From positions 471,547 through 535,546 of the forward strand of contig DDCY01000029.1 in assembly GCA_002335865.1 (NCBI GenBank): DNA of 64,000 nucleotides, read 5' to 3'. Below, piece after piece: positions 17,780 through 26,357 of this stretch (positions within the stretch are counted from its first letter, which is position 1; the number at the start of each line of letters is the position of its first letter). Under the pieces are notes generated by a model. It was not told where the DNA came from, searched no databases, and was given only the letters and a program-made list of their open reading frames with translations. Origin of the DNA: Saprospiraceae bacterium UBA1994 (GTDB lineage: Bacteria; Bacteroidota; Bacteroidia; Chitinophagales; Saprospiraceae). The translations under genes and the position numbers were made by a program.

Positions 17780-20077
17780 CTATATAGTTACTGCGACAGG
17801 TTCAACAATTATCTCTATTTTATTTAGAATAACTTTGATAGGTCTATAGGAATGATTTTTTACTTCGTTATTATCTTTTCTCATGATCAACTCTATTAAT
17901 TGTCCACGGAAGTTAGTTTTGAAGCTAACTTCAGCCCATTGTTGAGGAAGTCTAGGAGTAAACGAAAGTCTATCATCTTCGACACTCATTCCAGCGAATC
18001 CCCGCACGATGGCAAGCCATGTTCCTGCCATACTTGTGATATGACAGCCATCTTCTGTATCGTTATTATAGTCATCCAGGTCGAGTCTACTCGTACGCAA
18101 ATACATCTCGTACGCCTTGTCATTCATACCTAATTTAGTAGCAAGTATAGAGTGTACACATGGTGAGAGTGAAGACTCATGCACTGTCAATGGTTCATAG
18201 AACTCATAGTTTCGTCTGATGTCTTTAGGATCAAATTTATCCACAAAGAAGTAGATGCCCTGAAGTACATCTGCTTGCTTGATATAACAGGAGCGAAGAA
18301 TACGATCCCATGACCACTTTTGATTGATAGGTACGTCCACCATTGACAAATCTGTTACAGGTAAAATATCTTTATCTAGAAACCCATCTTGCTGAAGAAA
18401 TATGCCCCTTGATTCGTCTTTAGGGAGATACATCTTTGATCTTATATCAGACCACTTCTCCAATTCAGAATTGCTAAAATTAATCTTAGAAATGATTTTC
18501 CCGTAAACTTCATTATGATTGCCTTCGATATAAGCTAGCGATTCGGCAGCATACTCCATGCACCATGAAGCAATATAGTTAGTATACCAATTGTTATTGA
18601 CATTGTTTTCATATTCGTTAGGGCCAGTTACTCCTAGGATTACATATTGCTGTTTGGCTTCTGAAAAATTTACTCGCTGTGCCCAAAATCTCGCAATAGC
18701 CACTAGTACTTCTGCGCCATGACTCGCTAAATAATCTTTATCACCTGTATATTTGATATAATCGTATATGGCATAAGCGATTGCTCCATTTCTATGTATT
18801 TCTTCAAAAGTTATTTCCCATTCATTGTGACATTCTTCGCCATTCATGGTAACCATAGGGTAGAGTGCAGCTCCATTAGAAAAGCCTAACTTCTCAGCAT
18901 TCTCTATAGCACGATCTAGTTGATTGTGTCTGTAGATAAGTAAATTTCGCGCTACAGATTCATCTGTAGTGGATAGATAGAATGGTAAACAATATGCTTC
19001 AGTATCCCAATATGTAGATCCACCATACTTCTCTCCAGTAAATCCTTTCGGACCAATATTAAGTCTGCTATCTTTTCCTGTATATGTCTGATACAATTGA
19101 AAGATATTAAATCTAATTCCCTGTTGAGCGGTGACATCATCTTTGATCACGATATCTGCTGTATCCCAGATTTTAGACCAAGCATTGATATGATCATTCA
19201 GTAGCGATTTAAATCCTTGAGCCTTCGCAGCTCTTGATTTCGCCAATGCGGTGACCTGTAATTCTTCATTAGTATGATTGCGTGAGCTGCTTATATTCAC
19301 GTATTTATGATAGACCCATTCTCCATCAGGGACTATTTCTCCAGAGATAAATACTTCTACATATTTCTCTCCATTTCCATAATCAAAGTAATAATCTGAT
19401 TTGCCTCCCTTGATTAACAATGTGTGATTCATATTTGCTGTACACAAAAAGTCCGTCTTACGAGTTTTGGCAGTAACATAAATCGCTTCACTGCTGGACA
19501 TTTGTTGATCTTCATCCCAGAACTTTTCATCATAGTTGGCATTACTATTTTTTACATCGAAATCGAGTGAAGAAACTAAAGCTAATCCGCCACTGTAATT
19601 GAAAGATTTTACTTTATATTCAATCGCGCCAATCTCATCATCAGCCATACTGCAGAATCTCCGAGATTCTATACTGATATGTCTACCTTTAGGAGTAAGG
19701 AATTCTACTTTTCTTGTAAGTAGTCCACGTTTCATATCTAGTTCTCTGTAGAAGTTTTTTATGTCTGATGTTGCAAGGTTTACTTCTTCTTGATCCAACA
19801 GAATCCTTATACCAATCCAATCACAAGCATTAGGAACTTTAGCGAAATATTCAGGATATCCGTTTTTCCACCATCCTACACGTGTTTTGTCAGGGTAGTA
19901 AACACCTCCGATATAGTTGCCTTGTAATGTATTACCGGTATAACTCTCTTCGAAATTAGCTCTTTGGCCCATCTGACCATTACCAATAGAAAAGATACTC
20001 TCAGAGATCTGATTGTACTCTGCGTGATATTGATCTTCTATTATTCTCCAATTATCTTTTACTAGGTAATCTTTCAT
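17780..20077 (-). CDS. mapA: GH65 family maltose (alpha-glucoside) phosphorylase
   Basis: 765 residues, the full family length. GH65 phosphorylases split maltose or related disaccharides with inorganic phosphate to beta-glucose 1-phosphate and glucose. Visible marks: SIGNGQMGQRANFEE in the N-terminal beta domain, YWDTEAYCLPFYL in the alpha/alpha barrel, and VTGPNEYENNVNNNWYTN around residue 486, where the Glu should be the catalytic acid. Substrate within the family (maltose, kojibiose, trehalose, nigerose) cannot be fixed by eye; the adjacent beta-phosphoglucomutase supports maltose-type use. It has no signal peptide and should be cytoplasmic. It follows the phosphoglucomutase gene by 82 bases on the same strand. 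Confidence 0.9.
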   Translation of the reverse strand: MKDYLVKDNWRIIEDQYHAEYNQISESIFSIGNGQMGQRANFEESYTGNTLQGNYIGGVYYPDKTRVGWWKNGYPEYFAKVPNACDWIGIRILLDQEEVNLATSDIKNFYRELDMKRGLLTRKVEFLTPKGRHISIESRRFCSMADDEIGAIEYKVKSFNYSGGLALVSSLDFDVKNSNANYDEKFWDEDQQMSSSEAIYVTAKTRKTDFLCTANMNHTLLIKGGKSDYYFDYGNGEKYVEVFISGEIVPDGEWVYHKYVNISSSRNHTNEELQVTALAKSRAAKAQGFKSLLNDHINAWSKIWDTADIVIKDDVTAQQGIRFNIFQLYQTYTGKDSRLNIGPKGFTGEKYGGSTYWDTEAYCLPFYLSTTDESVARNLLIYRHNQLDRAIENAEKLGFSNGAALYPMVTMNGEECHNEWEITFEEIHRNGAIAYAIYDYIKYTGDKDYLASHGAEVLVAIARFWAQRVNFSEAKQQYVILGVTGPNEYENNVNNNWYTNYIASWCMEYAAESLAYIEGNHNEVYGKIISKINFSNSELEKWSDIRSKMYLPKDESRGIFLQQDGFLDKDILPVTDLSMVDVPINQKWSWDRILRSCYIKQADVLQGIYFFVDKFDPKDIRRNYEFYEPLTVHESSLSPCVHSILATKLGMNDKAYEMYLRTSRLDLDDYNNDTEDGCHITSMAGTWLAIVRGFAGMSVEDDRLSFTPRLPQQWAEVSFKTNFRGQLIELIMRKDNNEVKNHSYRPIKVILNKIEIIVEPVAVTI

Positions 20078-20159
20078 TTTTCATCTTGTCTAATGATATA
20101 CACACAATCATCTAGTTTATTTGTGATGTATTACTTGGCATTCTATTCTTTCTTTTATT

Positions 20160-20822
20160 TTAGAGATCGAGTATTATCAGTTCTCCATCAGTGCACTCGT
20201 ATCTCAGTTTTGTAAGGTCACTGACGGTAATTAAATTGGCAGCAAGAGTGTCCGGATTTCCAATCCCTATAGTATCAAAACCACCTAATCTAGCTGCTTC
20301 AATACCTTTAATTGAGTCTTCTATAACAACGCATTTTGAAGGATCTAATTCTAAGGCTTTAGCTCCAAGTTCAAATGTTTGTGGATCAGGCTTAGATCTT
20401 GTAGTCTTAGTGCCGTCAATAATCTCCTCAAAATAGTCTAGAAGACCTACTTCTCTGAGAATGGATACGGCATTCTTAGATGCACTTCCTAACGCAATAT
20501 GAACGTTGTTCTCTTTAAGGTTTTCTAGCATTTCTTGGACACCAGGAAGGATTTCGCTCTTATTCATATGAGAGATTAGATTTAAGTACCAACCGTTCTT
20601 AAGTAGGCATAGTTGAGCTTGTTCTTCTTCAGACTTTGTTATATCTCCCCATTTGAGGATCATTCGTAGTGAATCTAAACGTCCTATACCTTTGAGTTGC
20701 TCGTTCTGTTCAGTAGTAAAATCAGTACCAAGAGAAATGGCTAATCTCTTCCACGCTTCAAAGTGATAACGGGCTGTATCCACGATCACCCCATCAAGAT
20801 CAAATAATACTCCTCTATACAT
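20160..20822 (-). CDS. pgmB: Beta-phosphoglucomutase
   Basis: 220 residues, HAD superfamily. The catalytic pair Asp8 and Asp10 sits in FDLDGVIVDTARYHFEAWK, and the cap contains the TARYHFEAW and KGIGRLDSL segments typical of beta-PGM. The motif II SAS and the motif IV EDSIKGIEAA are present. It converts beta-glucose 1-phosphate, the product of the neighbouring GH65 phosphorylase, to glucose 6-phosphate. It is first in a two-gene operon with mapA. A LacI-type operator candidate lies 93-102 bases upstream. Confidence 0.93.
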   Translation of the reverse strand: MYRGVLFDLDGVIVDTARYHFEAWKRLAISLGTDFTTEQNEQLKGIGRLDSLRMILKWGDITKSEEEQAQLCLLKNGWYLNLISHMNKSEILPGVQEMLENLKENNVHIALGSASKNAVSILREVGLLDYFEEIIDGTKTTRSKPDPQTFELGAKALELDPSKCVVIEDSIKGIEAARLGGFDTIGIGNPDTLAANLITVSDLTKLRYECTDGELIILDL

Positions 20823-21219
20823 CCATTGTCAATTCATTAACATTTCAACAAAAATAACATTGCTAAGGGGGAATCAAAGCCGTTTAATATTTGATTTTTA
20901 GATGATTGCAATTTCAAACGATTGCATTTTTAGAAAAACAGAATTCACCGTTTATTTAGATCCATTTACTGTATTGTTAGGTATTAGTCTATTGTCTATT
21001 TTATCCATACCATGGTATTGAAGATGCTTTCATTCTCCGGTGAAATTTACACTAAGTATTTTCCCGTTGATATTAAATTAACAGATAGCAAATATTGATC
21101 TTCTTGATAGATTATGATGATATTTATTTCTTTACTCAGTCGTGCAACGTATTGATTTATGTTTTAAGAACAGATTACTTAACGAAATGAGAAAGTAAAA
21201 TACCGAAATCAAGAAAATA
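20823..21219. other. Gene-free stretch upstream of pgmB
   Basis: Contains the operator candidate at 20913-20926 and a second GATTGCA copy 18 bases to its left (20904-20910). Otherwise it is AT-rich with frequent stops. Confidence 0.45.
20913..20926. promoter_or_regulatory. LacI-family operator candidate upstream of pgmB-mapA
   Basis: The core CAAACGATTG at 20915-20924 is a palindrome of the form CAAnCGnTTG, as in many LacI/GalR operators; the flanking TT and CA extend it partly. Its position upstream of the maltose genes fits a maltose-responsive repressor. It is a short site and could be chance; no LacI-family gene is in the window. Confidence 0.35.
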
Positions 21220-21876
21220 TTATGAGTTAGCTTGGCTGTGATCGGCTAAAAACTTAGCTAATCCGATATCAGTCAAAGGATGATTCGCTAGGCCTTTAAT
21301 AGCACTCAATGGACATGTAACTACATCAGCACCATTCTTCGCAGCCTGTACAATATGTAAAGGACTACGTACACTCGCAGCCAATATATTGGTCATATAG
21401 CCTTGGATCGCATATATCTCAGCTATATCCTTAATTAGAGTCATACCATCCCAAGTAATATCATCTATCCTTCCTATGAATGGAGATAGATAGGTGGCTC
21501 CAGCTTTAGCCGCTAAAATCGCTTGACCTGGCGAGAATACTAATGTACAGTTTGTAGAGATATCATTATCTGTAAACCATCTGATCGCTTTGATACCTTC
21601 TAATATCATAGGAACTTTCACTACAATATTATCAGCGATTTCTGCTAACCTTTTACCTTCTTCTATTATACCTGCGAAGTCAGTCGCGATTACTTCTGCA
21701 CTTACATCACCGGTTGTAATATCACAAATCTTCTTGTAATGATTGAGTACATTATCTGTACCTGATATACCTTCTTTAGCCATAAGCGAAGGATTAGTAG
21801 TCACACCATCAAGCATTCCAAGTTCTTTTGCCTCTTGGATCTGATCTAAATTGGCTGTATCGATAAAAAATTGCAT
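21220..21876 (-). CDS. tal: Transaldolase of the small TalC/FSA type
   Basis: 218 residues, the short TalC/FsaA class. MQFFIDTANLDQIQEAKELG, GVTTNPSLMAKEG, the Schiff-base Lys87 in NIVVKVPM, and the NCTLVFSPGQAILAAKAGA and SPFIGRIDD blocks all fit. It transfers dihydroxyacetone units in the pentose phosphate pathway, or acts as fructose-6-phosphate aldolase; the two activities are not separable by eye. A minus-strand -7 box candidate (TAACTTTG, 21928-21935) lies about 52 bases upstream. Confidence 0.93.
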   Translation of the reverse strand: MQFFIDTANLDQIQEAKELGMLDGVTTNPSLMAKEGISGTDNVLNHYKKICDITTGDVSAEVIATDFAGIIEEGKRLAEIADNIVVKVPMILEGIKAIRWFTDNDISTNCTLVFSPGQAILAAKAGATYLSPFIGRIDDITWDGMTLIKDIAEIYAIQGYMTNILAASVRSPLHIVQAAKNGADVVTCPLSAIKGLANHPLTDIGLAKFLADHSQANS

Positions 21877-22445
21877 ATTATATATATAGTTGGTTAAGTA
21901 AAATTCAATGTCAAATATTTATAACCGCAAAGTTAGTAAAACTGTCAGGATCATTAAGGATCACAGTTATTTAGCTTCAAAATTTACAGAAATAAAGTTT
22001 TTATGCTTGCTTTCAGATTGAACAACAGCCATAATGCCAAAAATCATGTAAGTTAAAATGATGATTTTTGAGACTTGCAGATAAAGAAAGTGAGGAACTA
22101 TACCAACCGCTCAACTTTCTACCCTTGCTGCGTTTCCACCCTGGGGGATTAAAAAGGAGCTGGCCGTATAGCCCTCACCAAAAACAAAAGTAATCATTTT
22201 GTAGAATGAGAAAAGTTATAGAGTATATTTTTTAAGAAAGAATATTGCAATTTTAATCTTAGAACTTATTATAGTCATTAGCTCGTAAATAATAGGTCCA
22301 CACTTCTACGGTATTTAGTCGAGAGATCAAAGCTTTTTATGAAAAAGTCTTAACAAAACCCAGTTCTACGTCTGTAGACTGAGGGAGATGTTATTTAAGA
22401 AATGTTGTAGATAGTCTGGAGACTAAGGTATACTTTCCATTATTA
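21877..22445. other. Intergenic stretch holding the SRP RNA gene
   Basis: Besides the SRP RNA at 22090-22179 and the putative transaldolase -7 box, I see no coding frame or hairpin of note. Confidence 0.5.
22090..22179 (-). ncRNA. ffs: Signal recognition particle RNA (4.5S type)
   Basis: On the minus strand the segment has the SRP helix 8 signature CAGGGTGGAAACGCAGCAAGGGTA, split here as CAGGGTGGAAACG and CAGCAAGGGTA, with a GAAA tetraloop. The ends pair as one long interrupted hairpin: GGTGAGG at 22179 pairs with CCTCAC at 22090, then CTATAC with GTATAG, and CTC with GAG. This gives a compact RNA of about 90 bases, the size of the bacterial small SRP RNA that binds Ffh for membrane-protein targeting. 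The exact ends are set by the outer stem. Confidence 0.85.
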
Positions 22446-23144
22446 CTAGTAGTTTCCTATGAATATATCCCAAAAGTCGTTTTTTGGTGGCTTTAGTTTA
22501 ATAGTTATGCGATCTTTTTTTATTGGATGTATAAATGACATCTTGCTGCAGTGCAGACATATCGATTTATCAACGTTACCAAATTCATATCCATATTTTA
22601 CATCTCCGATAATATGACATCCGATACGCTTCATTTGTACACGGATCTGATGTGGTCGTCCAGTCTCGAGGTTGATTCTCATAAGTACGTAACCAGAAAT
22701 CTGACCTACCATCTCATAGCGTAATAAAGCTTTCTTAGCACCATTTTTCATTTTATCATAAATATGGGAGAAGTTTTTTTTCGTATCTTTTACTATATAG
22801 TGGGTAAGTAAGCCTTTGATTTCTACAGGCCTTTTAGATACTAAAGCCAGATATTCTTTAGTAATCTCACGATCTTTGATGAGAGCATTCATACGAGTAA
22901 GGGCCTTAGAGGTGCGAGCGAAAATAGTAACGCCACTAACTGGCCTATCTAATCTATGTATCACACCTAGGAAAACATCACCTGGTTTATTATATTTCTT
23001 CTTTATATATGTTTTGACGTGATCTTGTAAAGTCCTATCCCCTGTTTCATCTCCATGTACCAACATACCCGCAGTCTTCTCTACAGCTATAATATGATTA
23101 TCCTCAAATAGTACATTCAGACTGAGTTTTTTTCTCTTCTTCAT
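22446..23144 (-). CDS. Short RluA-family RNA pseudouridine synthase
   Basis: 232 residues. The catalytic motif is GVIHRLDRPVSGV with the nucleophile Asp66; the ARTSKALTRMN helix and the RPHQIRVQMKRIGCHIIGDVKYG block follow, all standard for RluA/RluC/RluD. It has no S4 domain and no N-terminal extension, so it is the minimal catalytic form. The RNA target (rRNA or tRNA position) cannot be told. It stands alone, divergent from mqnD. Confidence 0.93.
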   Translation of the reverse strand: MKKRKKLSLNVLFEDNHIIAVEKTAGMLVHGDETGDRTLQDHVKTYIKKKYNKPGDVFLGVIHRLDRPVSGVTIFARTSKALTRMNALIKDREITKEYLALVSKRPVEIKGLLTHYIVKDTKKNFSHIYDKMKNGAKKALLRYEMVGQISGYVLMRINLETGRPHQIRVQMKRIGCHIIGDVKYGYEFGNVDKSICLHCSKMSFIHPIKKDRITIKLKPPKNDFWDIFIGNY

Positions 23145-23277
23145 AGCGTAAAGTTAAGTTTATTGTGGAATTGGTATTATCCAATATTTCATTGACGTTA
23201 TTGCTAATTTACTTCAAAAGGAAACTTATTCTCGCAGTAATGGTTAATGAAAGCAAACAATAGCCCGAAGTCAAAAT

Positions 23278-24108
23278 ATGTCCAAATTTAGTTTCGCATT
23301 TTCTCCTTGTCCGAATGACACCTTTATGTTCGAGGCAATATTCAATAATAGGATAGATCTAAGAGGTTATAAATTCGATATTCATTTGGATGATGTCTCT
23401 CAGCTCAATCGTTCTGCTGTAATGGGTCAGTTCGACATTTCAAAGATCAGCTATAGTGCGTATTCATTGGTTTCTCATCAGTATCAATTACTCAATAGTG
23501 GTAGTGCGTTAGGTCACAATTGTGGGCCTTTACTAATTGCCAAAAGTCAAATAGACGGAAAAGACATCAAAAACTGTTCTGTAGCTATTCCAGGAGTCAA
23601 CACAACGGCTAATTTACTGCTTAGTTTAGCCTTTCCAGAGTTGAGTAACAAAAAGGAATATATCTTCTCGGAAATTGAAGACGCAATAGTGAAAGGAGAT
23701 GTAGATCTAGGCTTGATTATTCATGAAAATAGATTTACGTACGAAAAACGTGGTCTAGTCAAAATTCAAGACCTTGGAGAATACTGGGAATCCATTACAA
23801 AATGCCCTATACCTCTTGGAGGCATTGCAGTTAAAAGATTATTGCCTCAAAATGTCAAAGAAGATATCGAGGCCATTTTGAGAGATAGCATCCAATTTGC
23901 ATTTTCTAATAAAGAGAAAGTACAAGCCTATGTTGCTAGTCATGCCCAAGAAATGAACGAAAAAGTGATGCAATCTCATATAAATCTCTATGTAAATCAA
24001 CAATCAATTTTGCTGGATGCTTTAGCTAAACAGGGCATTGAACTCCTAATAAAAGAGATAAAGTACTTATATCCCGGAAGAATCATTCAATATCCTATTT
24101 TTATTTAA
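23278..24108 (+). CDS. mqnD: 1,4-dihydroxy-6-naphthoate synthase
   Basis: 276 residues. The start FSFAFSPCPNDTFMFEA and the DVSQLNRSAVMGQFDISKISY and GHNCGPLLIAK blocks are characteristic of MqnD, which has a periplasmic-binding-protein fold. It converts cyclic dehypoxanthinyl futalosine to 1,4-dihydroxy-6-naphthoate in the futalosine route to menaquinone. This implies menaquinone respiration without the classical MenFDHCEB route. The other mqn genes are not in the window. Confidence 0.93.
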   Translation: MSKFSFAFSPCPNDTFMFEAIFNNRIDLRGYKFDIHLDDVSQLNRSAVMGQFDISKISYSAYSLVSHQYQLLNSGSALGHNCGPLLIAKSQIDGKDIKNCSVAIPGVNTTANLLLSLAFPELSNKKEYIFSEIEDAIVKGDVDLGLIIHENRFTYEKRGLVKIQDLGEYWESITKCPIPLGGIAVKRLLPQNVKEDIEAILRDSIQFAFSNKEKVQAYVASHAQEMNEKVMQSHINLYVNQQSILLDALAKQGIELLIKEIKYLYPGRIIQYPIFI

Positions 24109-24445
24109 ATTAGAATGAAAACTATTTAGAGATAAAGGCAAGAAACATTAGTTAATTGCTTCTAAATTAGTCAAAATTATTTCTAATTTCTCATGTGACA
24201 TTCTTATTCAATTAAGATTTTAATTCTAATATTAGGCCATTTATTTTGCAATTCGTTTCCATGAAATGGTTTCTTTTAGTGCATAAGTTTAGGTAATAAC
24301 TACTATTTTGAGCTATAGAATAGAAATTGATAGAATAAAGTTTGATATTTACACTCTTTTAAATCTAAATGTTTCGTTTCAAATCAATTACCGTAAACGT
24401 TTAATTACAATAACTCAATAAAATAAAGTTTAAAATAAATACCTA
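24109..24445. other. Gene-free stretch after mqnD
   Basis: Very AT-rich; I see no coding frame, hairpin or promoter that I can defend. Confidence 0.45.
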
Positions 24446-25399
24446 ATGTCAACAAAATCAAATAATGTATTAAGCTATGCTCTAATAGGAATTATACTGT
24501 TACTCGGACTCAATGGATATCAGATGTACATCAATAGTCAATTGAAGCAGGATACAGCTAACCAAAAGACGGAACTTATTGAGCTTGAGAAAATTAAAAC
24601 TGAACTAGACCAGGACTATAAAGCTGCAATAGAAGGATTAGATGAACTCAGAGGCGATAATGAGGAACTCAATCAACTTATTGATAGCCAAAAGTTGAGT
24701 CTACAAGGGCAAAAAGAGAAGATCAACAATCTTATCTGGTCGAAACGTGAACTAGGAAAAGCACGTAAAGAAATGAAAGCGTTAAAAGATCAAGCACAAC
24801 AATACATTAAAGAGCTAACAAAACTCAGAGATGACAATCAATTTCTTACTTCATCTAATACGCAACTAAAAGAGGAGAAGGAAGCTCTTAATCAACTATA
24901 CGCTGAGATCGCTCAGGCTAGAGAAATATTGATTGTTGAAAAAGAAGAGATCATTAAAGAGAAGGCTATATTATCTGGTAAAGTGGATATCGCAGAGGCT
25001 ATCAAAATTAATTACATGGAAGTGCAAGGCTACCAAGTAAAAGATGATGGAAAAACTAAGAAAAAAAATAAAGCTAAGAATATCAATATGCTGAGAACTT
25101 GTTTTCTTACAGAGACTAATGTAGTTGCTCAAGGCGGAGAACAAGAATTTTATATTAGGATTATTGATCCTGTTGGTGAAACTATTACAGATAGTAATGA
25201 TGGTGTAGGAGTTTTGACTAATAAACTTGATAGTACACAAGTCATGTATACTACTTCGGGTTCTATAGATTATCAAAACGAAGATACTAGAGGTTGCATT
25301 AGTCTTAGCTTAAGTGAAAAGTTAACGAAGGGAATCTATGATGTAGAAATCTATAACAATGGTTTTATGGTCGGTAAAGGAGATTTTAAGTTGAAGTAA
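24446..25399 (+). CDS. Membrane-anchored coiled-coil protein with C-terminal beta domain, unknown function
   Basis: 317 residues, not recognised as a named family. One transmembrane helix at about residues 10-28 anchors it with the N-terminus inside. Residues about 35-175 are almost pure coiled coil (Glu, Lys, Gln, Leu heptads). A Lys-rich linker (KKKNKAKN) leads to a C-terminal domain of about 105 residues with alternating strands (RTCFLTETNVVAQGG, EQEFYIRIIDPVGE, GIYDVEIYNNGFMVGKGDFKLK), likely a beta-sandwich. The topology suggests a periplasmic spacer or scaffold protein. Similar unnamed proteins occur in Bacteroidota. It is monocistronic in the window. Confidence 0.75.
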   Translation: MSTKSNNVLSYALIGIILLLGLNGYQMYINSQLKQDTANQKTELIELEKIKTELDQDYKAAIEGLDELRGDNEELNQLIDSQKLSLQGQKEKINNLIWSKRELGKARKEMKALKDQAQQYIKELTKLRDDNQFLTSSNTQLKEEKEALNQLYAEIAQAREILIVEKEEIIKEKAILSGKVDIAEAIKINYMEVQGYQVKDDGKTKKKNKAKNINMLRTCFLTETNVVAQGGEQEFYIRIIDPVGETITDSNDGVGVLTNKLDSTQVMYTTSGSIDYQNEDTRGCISLSLSEKLTKGIYDVEIYNNGFMVGKGDFKLK

Positions 25400-26357
25400 T
25401 CTTTAAAGTAAAGAAGCCAGCTGAAAATATTTGTTTGCTTTTTTATCTCGAAGTAACCGAGGTGAATCTATTATTTTGTTTTTAATATAATAACAGGAAA
25501 TTATTCTTTAATAATCTTGTAAAATCATATTATCACGTAAAGAGAGATGCTAATCTTGATTAAGATTAGTAACGACAAAGTATCTAATATGAAAAGATTA
25601 AGGTTGAGTAGAGAGGTGGATGTTAAGTGTTTTTATATAACTGGCTGAGTAATCTATTTTAGCTGGTTTCATTATTGAATGTGGTATTTTTGATTAAGCT
25701 ATTGGCAACTAGTATTATAGTATTTTGAACAAACCAATACTCAGCATTTTCTTAATACTCTTTTGTTTTGTGTTTTAACGTTCACTTTAAAATTATGCTG
25801 CATCAAATTTATCTTTGATAATTTTAAGATTTTAGTAAATGTATTGATCGTTCTTAAATGAGCTGCATTATTAATCCTTTGACTCATATTGGAATTAGGT
25901 TATGTTTATATTACTTCAGCATTGAATGCGACAATAGTTGGTCATATGTTGAATGAGGATGCATTAACGGGCATTGCAAATTTTGGTAGTGTTATTATTA
26001 ATCCTGTGTATTTTGTATATCCAAAAGGAGGAAGCTATATAATATGTGCAAGTGTTACTTGTGTAAATCTAGACCATTCTAGAATGAATAAATTAAAGAA
26101 ATATTCATTATAATTAATAATATAAAGTCTGAATTATTGATTGAGATTGATGTCTTCTCTAACCCAATTTAAATTAGGTAAAATGTAAGAATCTTTAATA
26201 ATGAAAGACGAAGAATTTCTATAGCATATTTTATGCGCTATTTTCTCTGCTTTCTCTTTTGTTATGTTTGTCATGACAAGTAAGTAAGAATTTCTGGGTT
26301 TTAAATAGAATTTAGAAAGTATATCTCTACCTTGTTGGTTGTATTATTTTAGAGTTT
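25400..26357. other. Gene-poor kilobase with small frames of doubtful status
   Basis: A perfect 8-base inverted repeat with a 4-base loop lies at 25550-25569, without a T run. A plus-strand frame at 25889-26113 (74 codons) reads like protein (IINPVYFVYPKGGSYIICASVTCVN) but lacks a recognisable start context or family. A minus-strand frame at 26134-26274 (46 codons from ATG, open 20 codons further upstream) reads like a helix-strand protein (TNITKEKAEKIAHKICYRN). Either may be a remnant of an older gene. Nothing else is supported. Confidence 0.4.

Noticed and set aside
25550..25569. Perfect inverted repeat as a terminator of the coiled-coil gene
   Set aside because: It has no T run and lies 150 bases after the stop.
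25741..25887. Minus-strand 48-codon frame starting at 25887
   Set aside because: Lys/Asn-rich as expected of random AT-rich sequence; no domain or context.
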